Source of the DNA: Acidovorax kalamii | Lineage (GTDB): Bacteria > Pseudomonadota > Gammaproteobacteria > Burkholderiales > Burkholderiaceae_C | Direction of reading: 5' to 3' | DNA: 64,000 bases | Assembly (NCBI RefSeq): GCF_002245625.1 | Contig: NZ_NOIG01000015.1 | Span: 1-64,000 of the forward strand | Made by a program: the position numbers and the translations under genes | Shown: in pieces, positions 46,626 through 55,151 of the stretch | Layout of the letters: every line of letters begins with the position of its first letter | Numbering within the stretch: the stretch's first letter is position 1 | Notes under the pieces: model-generated | Told to the model about the DNA's origin: nothing | Seen by the model: the letters and a program-made list of their open reading frames with translations, nothing else | Database searches by the model: none

Positions 46626-47393
46626 ATGAGCCTCCACCTCGATGCGCGCCAGCGCGCCATGCTGCAAGAAATGGGGGTCACCGTGTGGGGCCCGTCACCG
46701 GCAACCACCTCCGCCGCCCCCGCTGCCGCCCCTGTGGAGGCCCGCCACCCGGCCGCCCCCCAGGCAGCCCCCCTGCCCGCCCCGCCCCCCGTGGTGGCAG
46801 CGCCCCGCAGCACACCGCCCCAGCCCGCCACCACACCACGCACACCACCCGCCAGCCAACTGGCCGCGCCTGCCGCAGGCCCGGGCGCCCCGGCGTTGCT
46901 GTTGCATGCCCCCCGGGCGCTGTATCCCACGGCCGACCCGGCGCAGACGCCAGCGGACCTGGGCAGCGGCTGGCTGATCGTGGCGGAAAGCCCGAGCCCT
47001 GCCGACCCGCTGGGCGGCGATGCTGGGCGCCTGCTGGACAACATGCTGCGCGCCATGCAGCTGCACAAGCACCCGCGCGTCTACTTTGCGGCGCTGGAGC
47101 GGCCCGGGCCCGGCACCGAAGCCAGCGCCCACATCCCCGCCACCCTGGCCGATGCCGTGACCACGCTGCAGCCCGCCATGGTGCTGGTGCTGGGCCATGT
47201 GGCCGCGCGCGCCGCCCTGGGCCGCACCGAGCCGCTGGGCCGCCTGCGGGCAGGCCCGCACGAGCTGGCGGGTTGCCCTGCGGTGGTGACCTACGACCCG
47301 GCCTTTTTGCTGCGCTCGCAGGACACCAAGGCCGCCGCCTGGGCCGACCTGTGCCACGCCCTGGCGCTGGTGCGGGGCGCTCGCGCCGCGTGA
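46626..47393 (+). CDS. Uracil-DNA-glycosylase-superfamily protein lacking iron-sulfur and catalytic motifs
   Basis: 255 residues. A proline/alanine-rich linker (about residues 25-95) precedes a family-4-UDG-like domain. Motif A is WLIVAESPSPADPLGGDAG where GEAPG-E is usual, and the C-terminal motif is VTYDPAFLLR where HPSYLLR is usual. The four cysteines that bind the 4Fe-4S cluster in family 4 are absent: only two cysteines remain in the domain. It is therefore probably not a standard glycosylase. Its position after tsaB-rimI is where many Burkholderiales keep a UDG gene. A TTG 12 bp upstream is an alternative start. Confidence 0.72.
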   Translation: MSLHLDARQRAMLQEMGVTVWGPSPATTSAAPAAAPVEARHPAAPQAAPLPAPPPVVAAPRSTPPQPATTPRTPPASQLAAPAAGPGAPALLLHAPRALYPTADPAQTPADLGSGWLIVAESPSPADPLGGDAGRLLDNMLRAMQLHKHPRVYFAALERPGPGTEASAHIPATLADAVTTLQPAMVLVLGHVAARAALGRTEPLGRLRAGPHELAGCPAVVTYDPAFLLRSQDTKAAAWADLCHALALVRGARAA

Positions 47394-47429
47394 TCCCGCC
47401 CAACGTGGCCGCCCGGCGCCCTCCCGGTG

Positions 47430-47445
47430 CCATAATCCGCGACTT
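47430..47445 (+). promoter_or_regulatory. Possible corA promoter -10 region
   Basis: CCATAATCCGCGACTT resembles the strings before purC and purE (GTAAAATC-CGC-GGTT). It lies about 145 bp before corA, implying a long leader. No -35 is clear. Confidence 0.35.
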
Positions 47446-47493
47446 GTCCATTTTTGACGGAGACAGCTCCTTGGAAACCTACCCGAGTTGGTA

Positions 47494-47529
47494 GCTTTCC
47501 GCTCCCCGGCCTGCCGTGGGGCTGAAAGC
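47494..47529 (+). other. Hairpin in the corA leader
   Basis: GCTTTC (47494-47499) pairs with GAAAGC (47524-47529), and an inner CCCC/GGGG stem closes a ten-base loop. It is 46 bp before the corA ATG. A short frame TTGGAAACCTACCCGAGTTG, followed by GTAG, ends at the base of the hairpin and has GGAG upstream. It could be a leader peptide, but this is unproven. Confidence 0.45.
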
Positions 47530-47575
47530 ACCCCACAACCCCCACCGCAGATGCCACACACAAGGGAGTGAGCCC

Positions 47576-48562
47576 ATGCTCAACATCTTTACGCTCGCCA
47601 ATGGCCGGCTGTTCCAGGAAGAAATCGAGTCCCTGGAAGAGCTGACCAAGTTCCAGCCGATCTGGGTGGACCTGGAAGCCCCCACGCTCGAAGAAAAACG
47701 CTGGATCAAGCAGCACTACGGCCTGTCCATCCCCGAGGATGCGATGGACGAGGACATCGAGGAATCCGCCCGCTTCTACGAGGAAGACAACGGCGAGCTG
47801 CACATCCGCAGCGACTTCCTGATCGACGACGACGAAGACCCGCGCTCGGTGCGTGTGGCCTTCATCCTGAACCAGCACAACACCAACCTCAAGAGCCGGG
47901 GCGTGCTGTTCTCCATCCACGACGAAGACGTGCCCGTGTTCCGCCTGCTGCGCATGCGCGCACGCCGCGCGCCGGGCCTCATCGAAGACGCCAAGGAAGT
48001 GCTGCTCAAGCTGTTCGACGCCGACGCCGAGTACTCGGCCGACACGCTCGAAGGCATCTATGACGAGCTGGAAAAGGTCAGCACCCAGGTGCTGGCCGGC
48101 GATGTGACCGACGCCCGTGCGGGCGAGGTGCTGGCCGCCATTGCACGCCAGGAAGACTTGAACGGCCGCATCCGCCGCAACGTGATGGACACGCGCCGCG
48201 CCGTGAGCTTCATGATGCGCTCCAAGATGCTCAACGCCGAGCAGTTCGAGGAGGCCCGCCAGATCCTGCGCGACATCGAGTCTCTGGACAACCACACGGC
48301 CTTCCTGTTCGACAAGATCAACTTCCTGATGGACGCCACGGTCGGTTTCATCAACATCAACCAGAACAAGATCATCAAGATCTTCTCGGTGGCCAGCGTC
48401 GCCTTGCTGCCGCCCACGCTGATTGCCAGCGTGTACGGCATGAACTTCAAGTTCATGCCCGAGCTGGACTGGTCGCTGGGCTACCCGTATGCGCTGGGGC
48501 TGATGCTGGCCAGTGCGCTGGGGCCCATGTGGTACTTCCGCAAGCGCGGCTGGTTGAAGTAG
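47576..48562 (+). CDS. corA: CorA magnesium/cobalt transporter
   Basis: 328 residues. A large cytoplasmic funnel domain is followed by two C-terminal TM helices, with the signature YGMNFKFMPELDW in the loop between them. It forms pentameric Mg2+ channels. The start is the ATG at 47576 with GGGAG 11 bp upstream. An upstream in-frame ATG at 47516 would add 20 residues unlike the family. A family B repeat follows the stop. Confidence 0.95.
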   Translation: MLNIFTLANGRLFQEEIESLEELTKFQPIWVDLEAPTLEEKRWIKQHYGLSIPEDAMDEDIEESARFYEEDNGELHIRSDFLIDDDEDPRSVRVAFILNQHNTNLKSRGVLFSIHDEDVPVFRLLRMRARRAPGLIEDAKEVLLKLFDADAEYSADTLEGIYDELEKVSTQVLAGDVTDARAGEVLAAIARQEDLNGRIRRNVMDTRRAVSFMMRSKMLNAEQFEEARQILRDIESLDNHTAFLFDKINFLMDATVGFININQNKIIKIFSVASVALLPPTLIASVYGMNFKFMPELDWSLGYPYALGLMLASALGPMWYFRKRGWLK

Positions 48563-48660
48563 CCCCCCTGTGGCGCTGCGCGCCTTCCCCCCCGAGGGGG
48601 GACGCCACCCGAGGCCCGGCAAAGCCGGTTCCTCGGTGGCGCTGGTATGGGGCACGCCCT
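48563..48660 (+). repeat. Dispersed repeat, family B (after corA)
   Basis: A C-run/G-run hairpin (CTTCCCCCCCGAGGGGGGACG) is followed by an inverted pair ACCCGAGG / CCTCGGTGG around GCCCGGCAAAGCCGG. It lies in the 202-bp gap between the convergent genes corA and mtnN and may act as a transcript end. Confidence 0.6.
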
Positions 48661-48713
48661 TGGTTGAGTGCCGCTACGACAGACACTACAGGCTGATTTT
48701 TGCTGAAAATTTG

Positions 48714-48775
48714 AGAAAAATTCGGCCTCTGCGTGCGTCCATATTGCCTTCCAAGCTATCAAATTTATAGCTTTT
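48714..48775 (-). repeat. Dispersed AGCTAT repeat, family A (overlaps the mtnN 3' end)
   Basis: AAAAATTCGGCCTCTGCG, TCCATATTGCC and the perfect palindromic end AAGCTAT-CAAATTT-ATAGCTT (48753-48773). The stop codon of mtnN (48765-48767) lies inside this palindrome. Confidence 0.85.
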
Positions 48776-49520
48776 GAAGCAATGTCTGCACCATGTGTTC
48801 GGCATAGCGGCTGGCGACGGTCTGCACGAACAGCGCGAAGTCGCCGTGGGCGGTGTCGTCGGCGCGGTCGGAGATGGTGCGCACGGCGGCGAAGGGCAGG
48901 CCGTAGTCCTGGCAGACCTGGGCCACGGCGGCGCCTTCCATCTCCACGGCCAGCACATCGTGCCCGGCGCTGCGCAGTGCGGCGCGCAGCTGGATCGACT
49001 CGGCAGCGGTGGAGACAAAGCGGTCGCCGCTGGCCACCAGGCCATGGTGCACGCGGTGGGGCACCTGATCGGGCGATTTTTTCAAGCCAAATTGGCTGCT
49101 ACCGCCTGCCACACATGCCTTTGCAGCTTCCAAAAGCAGAGCAGTCAAGGCCGGATCGCAAGACAGGCGGCTGCGCGCATAGCCCGGCAGCTCCCAGCGC
49201 GGGAACAGGGGCGAGGCGTCCATGTCGTGCTGGATGTAGTCCTGCGCGACCACCACATCGCCCACGTTCACCCCGTCCCCCACGCCCCCGGCCACCCCGG
49301 TGAACACGATGCGTGCCACACCAAAATGCTCGATCAGCGCCGTGGCCGTGGTGGCGGCCGCCACCTTGCCGATGCCCGACAGTGCCAGCACCACGCGCCG
49401 GTCGTTCAGCTCGCCCCGCCAGAAGGCGCGGCCTGCGTGCATCACGCGCTGCGGGTGGGCAAGGTGCTCGACCAGGGAGCTTTGCTCTTCGGTCAGCGCA
49501 CTCAGGATGGCGGTACTCAT
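48765..49520 (-). CDS. mtnN: 5'-methylthioadenosine/S-adenosylhomocysteine nucleosidase
   Basis: Cleaves adenine from MTA and SAH in methionine salvage and the activated-methyl cycle. 251 residues. Features are SGIGKVAAATTATALIEHF near the start, VFTGVAGGVGDGVNVGDVVV, and the C-terminal catalytic VEMEGAAVAQVC with ISDRADDTAHGDF. The middle stretch KACVAGGSSQFGLKK is encoded by repeat-like DNA, and the last codons plus stop come from another repeat copy, so gene and repeats are intertwined. A terminator separates it from fadD. Confidence 0.92.
   Translation of the reverse strand: MSTAILSALTEEQSSLVEHLAHPQRVMHAGRAFWRGELNDRRVVLALSGIGKVAAATTATALIEHFGVARIVFTGVAGGVGDGVNVGDVVVAQDYIQHDMDASPLFPRWELPGYARSRLSCDPALTALLLEAAKACVAGGSSQFGLKKSPDQVPHRVHHGLVASGDRFVSTAAESIQLRAALRSAGHDVLAVEMEGAAVAQVCQDYGLPFAAVRTISDRADDTAHGDFALFVQTVASRYAEHMVQTLLQKL
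49076..49140 (-). repeat. Intragenic repeat copy in mtnN
   Basis: ATTTTTTCAAGCCAAATTGG, CTACCGCCTGCC and CATGCCTTTGCAGCT, then TCCAAAAGCAG. The 15-mer CATGCCTTTGCAGCT (49114-49128) is identical to the inverted intergenic repeat at 12931-12945. The upstream blocks TACCGC and AAATTGGC follow the same order. Confidence 0.7.
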
Positions 49521-49585
49521 ACAAAAACCCTCAAACTTGCCATGGCACCGGGGCGCACAGCAGCAGCCGCTCGTGGCGCGGCCAT

Positions 49586-49609
49586 GAAAAAAGGCGGCCG
49601 AAGCCGCCT
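49586..49609 (-). terminator. Rho-independent terminator of fadD
   Basis: On the minus strand AGGCGGC-TTCG-GCCGCCT is a stable stem with a UUCG-type tetraloop, followed by TTTTTT. It lies between fadD and mtnN and indicates separate transcripts. Confidence 0.88.
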
Positions 49610-49653
49610 GTGGATTGTGGCGCGCAAAAGCCCGCGCGCCGCCACGCCCGGGG

Positions 49654-51333
49654 TTACTTCTTGTCGCGCAGCTCGCGCCGCAGGATCTTGCCCACAGGGG
49701 TCTTGGGCAGATCCGTGCGGAACTCGATCACCTTGGGCTGCTTGTAGCCCGTGAGTTCGCGGCGGCAGAACTCCTTGACCTGCGCTTCGGTGAGCGCCGG
49801 GTCCTTCTTCACGATGACGAGCTTCACGGCCTCGCCGGTCTTTTCGTCGGGCACGCCCACCACGGCGCATTCGAGCACGCCGGGGCAGTTGGCAACCACC
49901 TCTTCGACCTCATTCGGGTACACGTTGAAGCCGCTGACCAGCACCATGTCCTTCTTGCGGTCCACGATCTTGAAGAAGCCGCGTGCATCCATGATGCCGA
50001 TGTCGCCAGACTTGAAGTAGCCGTCGTCGGTCATGACCTTGGCGGTTTCGTCGGGGCGCTGCCAGTAGCCCGCCATCACCTGCGGGCCCTTGATGGCGAT
50101 CTCGCCCGGCTCGCCCAGCGTGGTGACCTCGCGGCCCTCGTCATCCAGCAACTTCATGTAGGTGCCCGGGATCGGCACGCCGATGGTGCCGGTGTACTCG
50201 GTCGCCGTCACGGGGTTGCAGCTGGTCGAGGGGCTGGTTTCCGACAGGCCGTAGCCTTCGCAGATGGGGCAGCCGGTCTTCTCCAGCCAGAGCTTGGCCA
50301 CGGCGCCCTGCACGGCCATGCCACCGCCCACCGAGACCTTGAGGTTCTTCCAGTTGACGGTGTTGAAGTCGGGGTGGTTGGCCAGGCCGTTGAACAGCGT
50401 GTTCACGGCCGGGAAGCTGTGGAAGGTGTGCTTGGACAGTTCCTTGAGCACCGCAGGCAGGTCGCGCGGGTTGGGGATCAGGATGGTCTTGCCGCCCGTG
50501 CGCATGCTCAGCATCATGTTCACGGTGAACGCGAAGATGTGATACAGCGGCAGCGCGCACACGGCCGTGGGCTGCTCACCGGCGGGCACCTTGCTCATCA
50601 CGGGCGAATTCCAGGCCTCGGACTGCAGCACGTTGGCGAGGATGTTGCGGTGCAGCAGCACCGCACCCTTGCTCACGCCCGTGGTGCCGCCGGTGTACTG
50701 CAGCAGCGCGATGTCGTCGGGCTTGATGTCGGGCTTCTTGAGCGTGCTGCGCGTGCCCTGGGCCACGGCCTGGTTGAAGCGCACGGCTCCCGGCAGGTTG
50801 TAGGCGGGCACCATCTTCTTGACGTTGCGCACCACGTAGTTGACCAGCGCACCCTTGAGCAGGCCCAGCTGGTCGCCCATGGCGCACAGCACCACATGCT
50901 TGACGGGCGTGTGCGCAATGCACTGCTCCAGCGTAGCGGCGAAGTTCTCGATGATGACGATGGCCTTGGCGCCCGAGTCCTTGAGCTGGTGCTCCAGCTC
51001 GCGCGGGGTGTACAGCGGGTTCACGTTGACCACCACAAACCCTGCGCGCAACACGGCGGCTACGGCAACGGGGTACTGCGGCACGTTGGGCATCATGATG
51101 GCCACGCGGTCGCCCTTGACCAGGCCCAGGCTTTGCAGGTAGGCCGCAAACGCGCTGGAGAGCGAGTCGGTCTGGCCATAGGTGACCTCCTTGCCCATGA
51201 AGCTGTAGGCCACACGGTCGGCGTACTTCTTGAATGCCTCGTCCATGAGGGCGACAAGGGAGGTGTACTGCGAGGTGTCGATGTCGGCGGGAACTCCTTG
51301 CGGATAGGCGGCCAGCCATGGGCGGTCGGTCAT
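49654..51333 (-). CDS. fadD: Long-chain fatty-acid-CoA ligase
   Basis: Activates fatty acids to acyl-CoA through an acyl-adenylate. 559 residues. The AMP-binding P-loop is YTGGTTGVSKGAVL (about residue 213) and EGYGLSETSP is a second core motif. The late GYFKSGDIG and the C-terminal hinge VDRKKDMVLVSGFNVYPNEV are typical of FadD. It acts at the inner membrane. The gene stands alone between pntB and a strong terminator. Confidence 0.93.
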   Translation of the reverse strand: MTDRPWLAAYPQGVPADIDTSQYTSLVALMDEAFKKYADRVAYSFMGKEVTYGQTDSLSSAFAAYLQSLGLVKGDRVAIMMPNVPQYPVAVAAVLRAGFVVVNVNPLYTPRELEHQLKDSGAKAIVIIENFAATLEQCIAHTPVKHVVLCAMGDQLGLLKGALVNYVVRNVKKMVPAYNLPGAVRFNQAVAQGTRSTLKKPDIKPDDIALLQYTGGTTGVSKGAVLLHRNILANVLQSEAWNSPVMSKVPAGEQPTAVCALPLYHIFAFTVNMMLSMRTGGKTILIPNPRDLPAVLKELSKHTFHSFPAVNTLFNGLANHPDFNTVNWKNLKVSVGGGMAVQGAVAKLWLEKTGCPICEGYGLSETSPSTSCNPVTATEYTGTIGVPIPGTYMKLLDDEGREVTTLGEPGEIAIKGPQVMAGYWQRPDETAKVMTDDGYFKSGDIGIMDARGFFKIVDRKKDMVLVSGFNVYPNEVEEVVANCPGVLECAVVGVPDEKTGEAVKLVIVKKDPALTEAQVKEFCRRELTGYKQPKVIEFRTDLPKTPVGKILRRELRDKK

Positions 51334-51429
51334 GTGTTTTGTCTCCTGGTAAGTTTTTAGTGGCGGTGATTGGACCGCGTCGTCATTTTCAGCACGGTCG
51401 TGCTTTTTTCCACCGGTGAATTATGCCCG

Positions 51430-52842
51430 TCAGCCCTTGAGCGCGGCGAGCACTTCGTCGAGCATTTTCTTGGCATCGCCGAAGAGCATGCGGTTGTTGT
51501 CCTTGTAGAACAAAGGGTTGTCCACCCCCGCATACCCCGAGGCCATGGAGCGCTTCATCACGATGGAGGTCTTGGCCTTCCACACTTCGAGCACCGGCAT
51601 GCCGGCAATCGGGCTGGCGGGGTCGTCCTGTGCGGCGGGGTTCACGATGTCGTTGGCGCCGATGACCATGGCCACGTCGGCTTCGGGGAAGTCTTCGTTG
51701 ATCTCGTCCATCTCCATCACGATGTCGTAGGGCACCTTGGCCTCGGCCAGCAGCACGTTCATGTGGCCGGGCATGCGGCCTGCCACCGGGTGGATCGCAA
51801 ACCGCACGTTCGTGCCCTTCTCGCGCAGGGTCTTCACGATCTCGTTGACCGTGTGCTGCGCCTGGGCCACCGCCATGCCGTAGCCCGGCACGATGATCAC
51901 GCTCTTGGCATCGCGCAGCAGCTCGGCCGTTTCCGTGGCCGCCACCGGCACCACCTCGCCCTGCGGCTCGGCGGCATCGCCCTTCTTGGCCGGGGCGCCG
52001 CCGCCAGAGCCAAATCCCCCGGCAATCACGCTGATGAAGTTGCGGTTCATCGCATTGCACATGATGTAGGACAGGATGGCCCCCGAGGAGCCCACCAGCG
52101 CGCCGGTCACGATGAGCAGGTCGTTGCTGAGCATGAAGCCCGTGGCCGCCGCCGCCCAACCCGAATAGCTGTTGAGCATGGACACCACCACCGGCATGTC
52201 GGCGCCGCCGATGGCCATGACCATGTGGATGCCGAACAGCAGCGCAATCACCGTCATCACCGTGAGCGGCAGCATGCCCTGCTCCACCGTTTCAGCACGC
52301 AGGAACTCGCGGCCGAACCAGATCACGATCAGCAGCGCGGCCAGGTTGAGCCAGTGGCGGCCGGGCAGCAGCAGCGGCTTGCCGCCGATCTTGCCGTTGA
52401 GCTTGCCAAACGCAATCAGCGAACCGCTGAACGTGACTGCGCCGATCAGGATGCCGACGTAGATCTCCACTTCATGGATGATTTTTTCGGCCCCTTGCAG
52501 CTGGATCGAGGTATCGACGTAACTCGCAAACCCCACCAGGCAGGCGGCCAAGCCCACCAGGCTGTGCATGAGTGCGACCAGCTCGGGCATCTGCGTCATC
52601 TTGACGACCTTGGCCGCATACAGGCCGATGCCGCCACCAATCACCAGCGCGCCGACGATCCAGGCGATGCCGCTGCTGCTCACGCGCGGGCCAAACACGG
52701 TGGCCAGCACGGCCAGCGCCATGCCGACCATGCCGAACAGGTTGCCCCGGCGCGAGGTTTCGGGGTTGGAGAGCCCGCCCAGGCTCAGGATGAACAAAAT
52801 GGCCGCGCCCAGGTAGGCGACGGTGGCGAGACTTTGGGACAT
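51430..52842 (-). CDS. pntB: NAD(P) transhydrogenase subunit beta
   Basis: 470 residues. The N-terminal part has about eight TM helices that conduct protons. The C-terminal NADP-binding domain III has [17 protein letters not shown] and [18 protein letters not shown]. With PntA it uses the proton gradient to reduce NADP+ with NADH. It follows pntA with 35 bp between them. Confidence 0.95.
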   Translation of the reverse strand: MSQSLATVAYLGAAILFILSLGGLSNPETSRRGNLFGMVGMALAVLATVFGPRVSSSGIAWIVGALVIGGGIGLYAAKVVKMTQMPELVALMHSLVGLAACLVGFASYVDTSIQLQGAEKIIHEVEIYVGILIGAVTFSGSLIAFGKLNGKIGGKPLLLPGRHWLNLAALLIVIWFGREFLRAETVEQGMLPLTVMTVIALLFGIHMVMAIGGADMPVVVSMLNSYSGWAAAATGFMLSNDLLIVTGALVGSSGAILSYIMCNAMNRNFISVIAGGFGSGGGAPAKKGDAAEPQGEVVPVAATETAELLRDAKSVIIVPGYGMAVAQAQHTVNEIVKTLREKGTNVRFAIHPVAGRMPGHMNVLLAEAKVPYDIVMEMDEINEDFPEADVAMVIGANDIVNPAAQDDPASPIAGMPVLEVWKAKTSIVMKRSMASGYAGVDNPLFYKDNNRMLFGDAKKMLDEVLAALKG

Positions 52843-52877
52843 GTTCTGTGCTCCTCGTTGTACTTGTCGTTATCGGA

Positions 52878-54485
52878 TTACTTGCGGAACATGGCCAGCA
52901 TGCGGCGCGTGACCGCAAAGCCGCCGAACATGTTGATGGCCGTGAGCACAGTGCCTGCAAAGGCCAGCCAGAGGATGAGCCCGTCGGGCCGCCCGTTCAC
53001 GCCTGCTTCGGGCGGTGCGATCTGCACCAGCGCACCGATGGCGATGATGCTGGAGATGGCGTTGGTCACGCTCATCAGCGGCGTGTGCAGCGCAGGCGTC
53101 ACATTCCACACCACCATGTAGCCGATGAAGCAGGCCAGCACGAACACGGTGAAGTGGCCCAGGAACGCGGCAGGCGCATAGGCGCCGATGAACCAGAAGG
53201 CCACGGCAGCTACGGCAAACAGGATCGCCAATGTCTTGGCGGGCAGCGGCGCGCTGCTGCCATGGCCATGTCCACCCTTCTTCTGCTCCACAGGCGCCGC
53301 AGCGGCCTTGGGTGCAGGGGCAGGGGCCTGTTTGAGCGGTGGGGCGGGCCAGGTGATGGCGCCATCCTTGACCACGGTGAGCCCACGGATCGCGTCGTCC
53401 TCCATGTTGACCACAGCCACGCCGTCCTTGGCCTTGCACAGCTCCTCCGTCAGGCGCAGCAGGTTGGTGGCGTACAGCGTGGACGACTGCTTGGCCAGGC
53501 GCGAGGCCAGGTCGGTGTAGCCGACGATGGTCACGCCATGGCGCACCACGGCCTCGCCGGGTACGGTCAGCTCGCAGTTGCCGCCCTGTTCGGCGGCCAT
53601 GTCCACGATCACGCTGCCGGGCTTCATGCTCTGCACCATCTCGGCGGTGATGAGCTTGGGGGCAGGCTTGCCCGGGATCAGTGCGGTGGTGATGATGATG
53701 TCCGCGTCCTTGGCCTGCTCGGCGTACATCTTGCGCTGCGCAGCCTGGAAGCCTTCGCTCATGACCTTGGCATAGCCGCCGCCGCCCGAGCCTTCTTCCT
53801 CGTAGTCCACCTTGACGAACTCGCCGCCCAGCGACTTGACCTGGTCGGCCACTTCGGCACGCGTGTCGTTCGCGCGCACGATGGCGCCCAGGTTGGCCGC
53901 CGTGCCGATGGCCGCCAGGCCCGCCACGCCAGCGCCAGCAATGAACACCTTGGCCGGTGGCACCTTGCCCGCAGCCGTGATCTGGCCATTGAAGAAGCGG
54001 CCAAAGGCGTTGGCCGCCTCGATCACGGCGCGGTAGCCGCTGACGCCTGCAGTGGACGTGAGCGCATCCATCTTCTGGGCGCGCGAGAGCGTGCGTGGCA
54101 GGCAGTCGATGGCGAGCACCGTGGCCTTTTTCGCCGCCAGTTGCTGCATCAGATCCGGATTCTGTGCAGGCCAGATGAAGTCGATGAGTGTCGTCCCCTC
54201 GCGCATCAGCGCCACTTCGCCGCTGCTGGGCGGGCGCACCTTGAAAACGATGTCCGACCCGGCCCACAGCGCCGCAGCACCGTCCACCACCTCCGCCCCT
54301 GCGGCGCGGTAGGCGTCATCGCTGAAGTTGGCGGCCTCACCAGCCCCCGACTCCACGGCGACCGTGAAGCCCAGCTTGACCAGTTTTTCAACCACATCGG
54401 GCACGGTGGCCACACGCTTTTCGCCAGGGAAGGTTTCCCTGGGGATGCCTATGCGCTGCGGCTGCGGGACGGGGCTGGTCTGCAT
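52878..54485 (-). CDS. pntA: NAD(P) transhydrogenase subunit alpha
   Basis: 535 residues in E. coli-type arrangement. The NAD-binding domain I comes first ([18 protein letters not shown], then [17 protein letters not shown]). After a lysine/alanine-rich linker ([19 protein letters not shown], longer than usual) come four C-terminal TM helices. Some relatives split this into two genes; here it is fused. It is probably transcribed with the upstream TerB-like gene. Confidence 0.95.
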   Translation of the reverse strand: MQTSPVPQPQRIGIPRETFPGEKRVATVPDVVEKLVKLGFTVAVESGAGEAANFSDDAYRAAGAEVVDGAAALWAGSDIVFKVRPPSSGEVALMREGTTLIDFIWPAQNPDLMQQLAAKKATVLAIDCLPRTLSRAQKMDALTSTAGVSGYRAVIEAANAFGRFFNGQITAAGKVPPAKVFIAGAGVAGLAAIGTAANLGAIVRANDTRAEVADQVKSLGGEFVKVDYEEEGSGGGGYAKVMSEGFQAAQRKMYAEQAKDADIIITTALIPGKPAPKLITAEMVQSMKPGSVIVDMAAEQGGNCELTVPGEAVVRHGVTIVGYTDLASRLAKQSSTLYATNLLRLTEELCKAKDGVAVVNMEDDAIRGLTVVKDGAITWPAPPLKQAPAPAPKAAAAPVEQKKGGHGHGSSAPLPAKTLAILFAVAAVAFWFIGAYAPAAFLGHFTVFVLACFIGYMVVWNVTPALHTPLMSVTNAISSIIAIGALVQIAPPEAGVNGRPDGLILWLAFAGTVLTAINMFGGFAVTRRMLAMFRK

Positions 54486-54545
54486 GGGAGGTCTCCTCGA
54501 AGTGATGAAATCTTTTTGGCCAGGGCCTGCGCGACTGCCGCAGCG

Positions 54546-55085
54546 TCAGCCCGCCCAGGGGCGCGCAGCGGCCTGCTTCTTGGCAAAGCAGGCGTCCACG
54601 GCCTCCAGGAGCTGCTGCTGCGCAGCGCTGGTGGGGGGCACGATCTGCGCCGCGCCCTGCATCACGGAGCGCAGGGTCTGCACGTGGTAATCGGTGAACT
54701 TTTCGATGCTGCGCTCCAGCACAGCGGGCACTTCAGTGGGCGCCAGCGCGCGGTTGCGCAGCATGTGGGAGCTGGCCACCCAGAGGTTGTTCGCATCGGC
54801 GTCCCCCAGGCCCAGGTGCTGGCGCAGCAGGGCCAGCACGCCTTCTTTCTGCTCCACAGTCACCGCGCCCGTCGCCTGCACCATGGCCAACGCCATCACC
54901 GCCACCACGTCCACCGGGTGCTCCAGCGCGTACAAGGGCGGTGTCGTGACCTTCTTGGCCCAGGCGCGGCGGCGGAAAAAGGCCAGCGGGTTCAGCCAGC
55001 CCACATCAATGCCAAAACGGCGCAGGGCCTCCATCGCCATCGTGAAGGTGATGATGAGCCCCAGGATTTGCAGGATCACGCCCAT
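54546..55085 (-). CDS. TerB-like membrane-anchored protein of unknown function
   Basis: 179 residues. The N-terminal hydrophobic segment (MGVILQILGLIITFTMAMEA) may anchor it, and a helical domain follows. The stretch AVMALAMVQATGAVTVEQK followed by LLRQHLGLGDADANNLW resembles TerB/DjlA-type helical domains. I am not certain of the family. It precedes pntA by 60 bp on the same strand, so it may be transcribed with the transhydrogenase, but no role is known. Confidence 0.65.
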   Translation of the reverse strand: MGVILQILGLIITFTMAMEALRRFGIDVGWLNPLAFFRRRAWAKKVTTPPLYALEHPVDVVAVMALAMVQATGAVTVEQKEGVLALLRQHLGLGDADANNLWVASSHMLRNRALAPTEVPAVLERSIEKFTDYHVQTLRSVMQGAAQIVPPTSAAQQQLLEAVDACFAKKQAAARPWAG

Positions 55086-55151
55086 GGTGAATCTCCCTCT
55101 CTCATGTTGTCTTGCTGTCTTATTTATTGTTCGGCTGTCTGTTTGCGCCGC

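Noticed and set aside
48563..48660. A Rho-independent terminator after corA
   Set aside because: The C-run/G-run and nested inverted repeats can fold, but no T-run follows on either strand. It is better described as a dispersed repeat.
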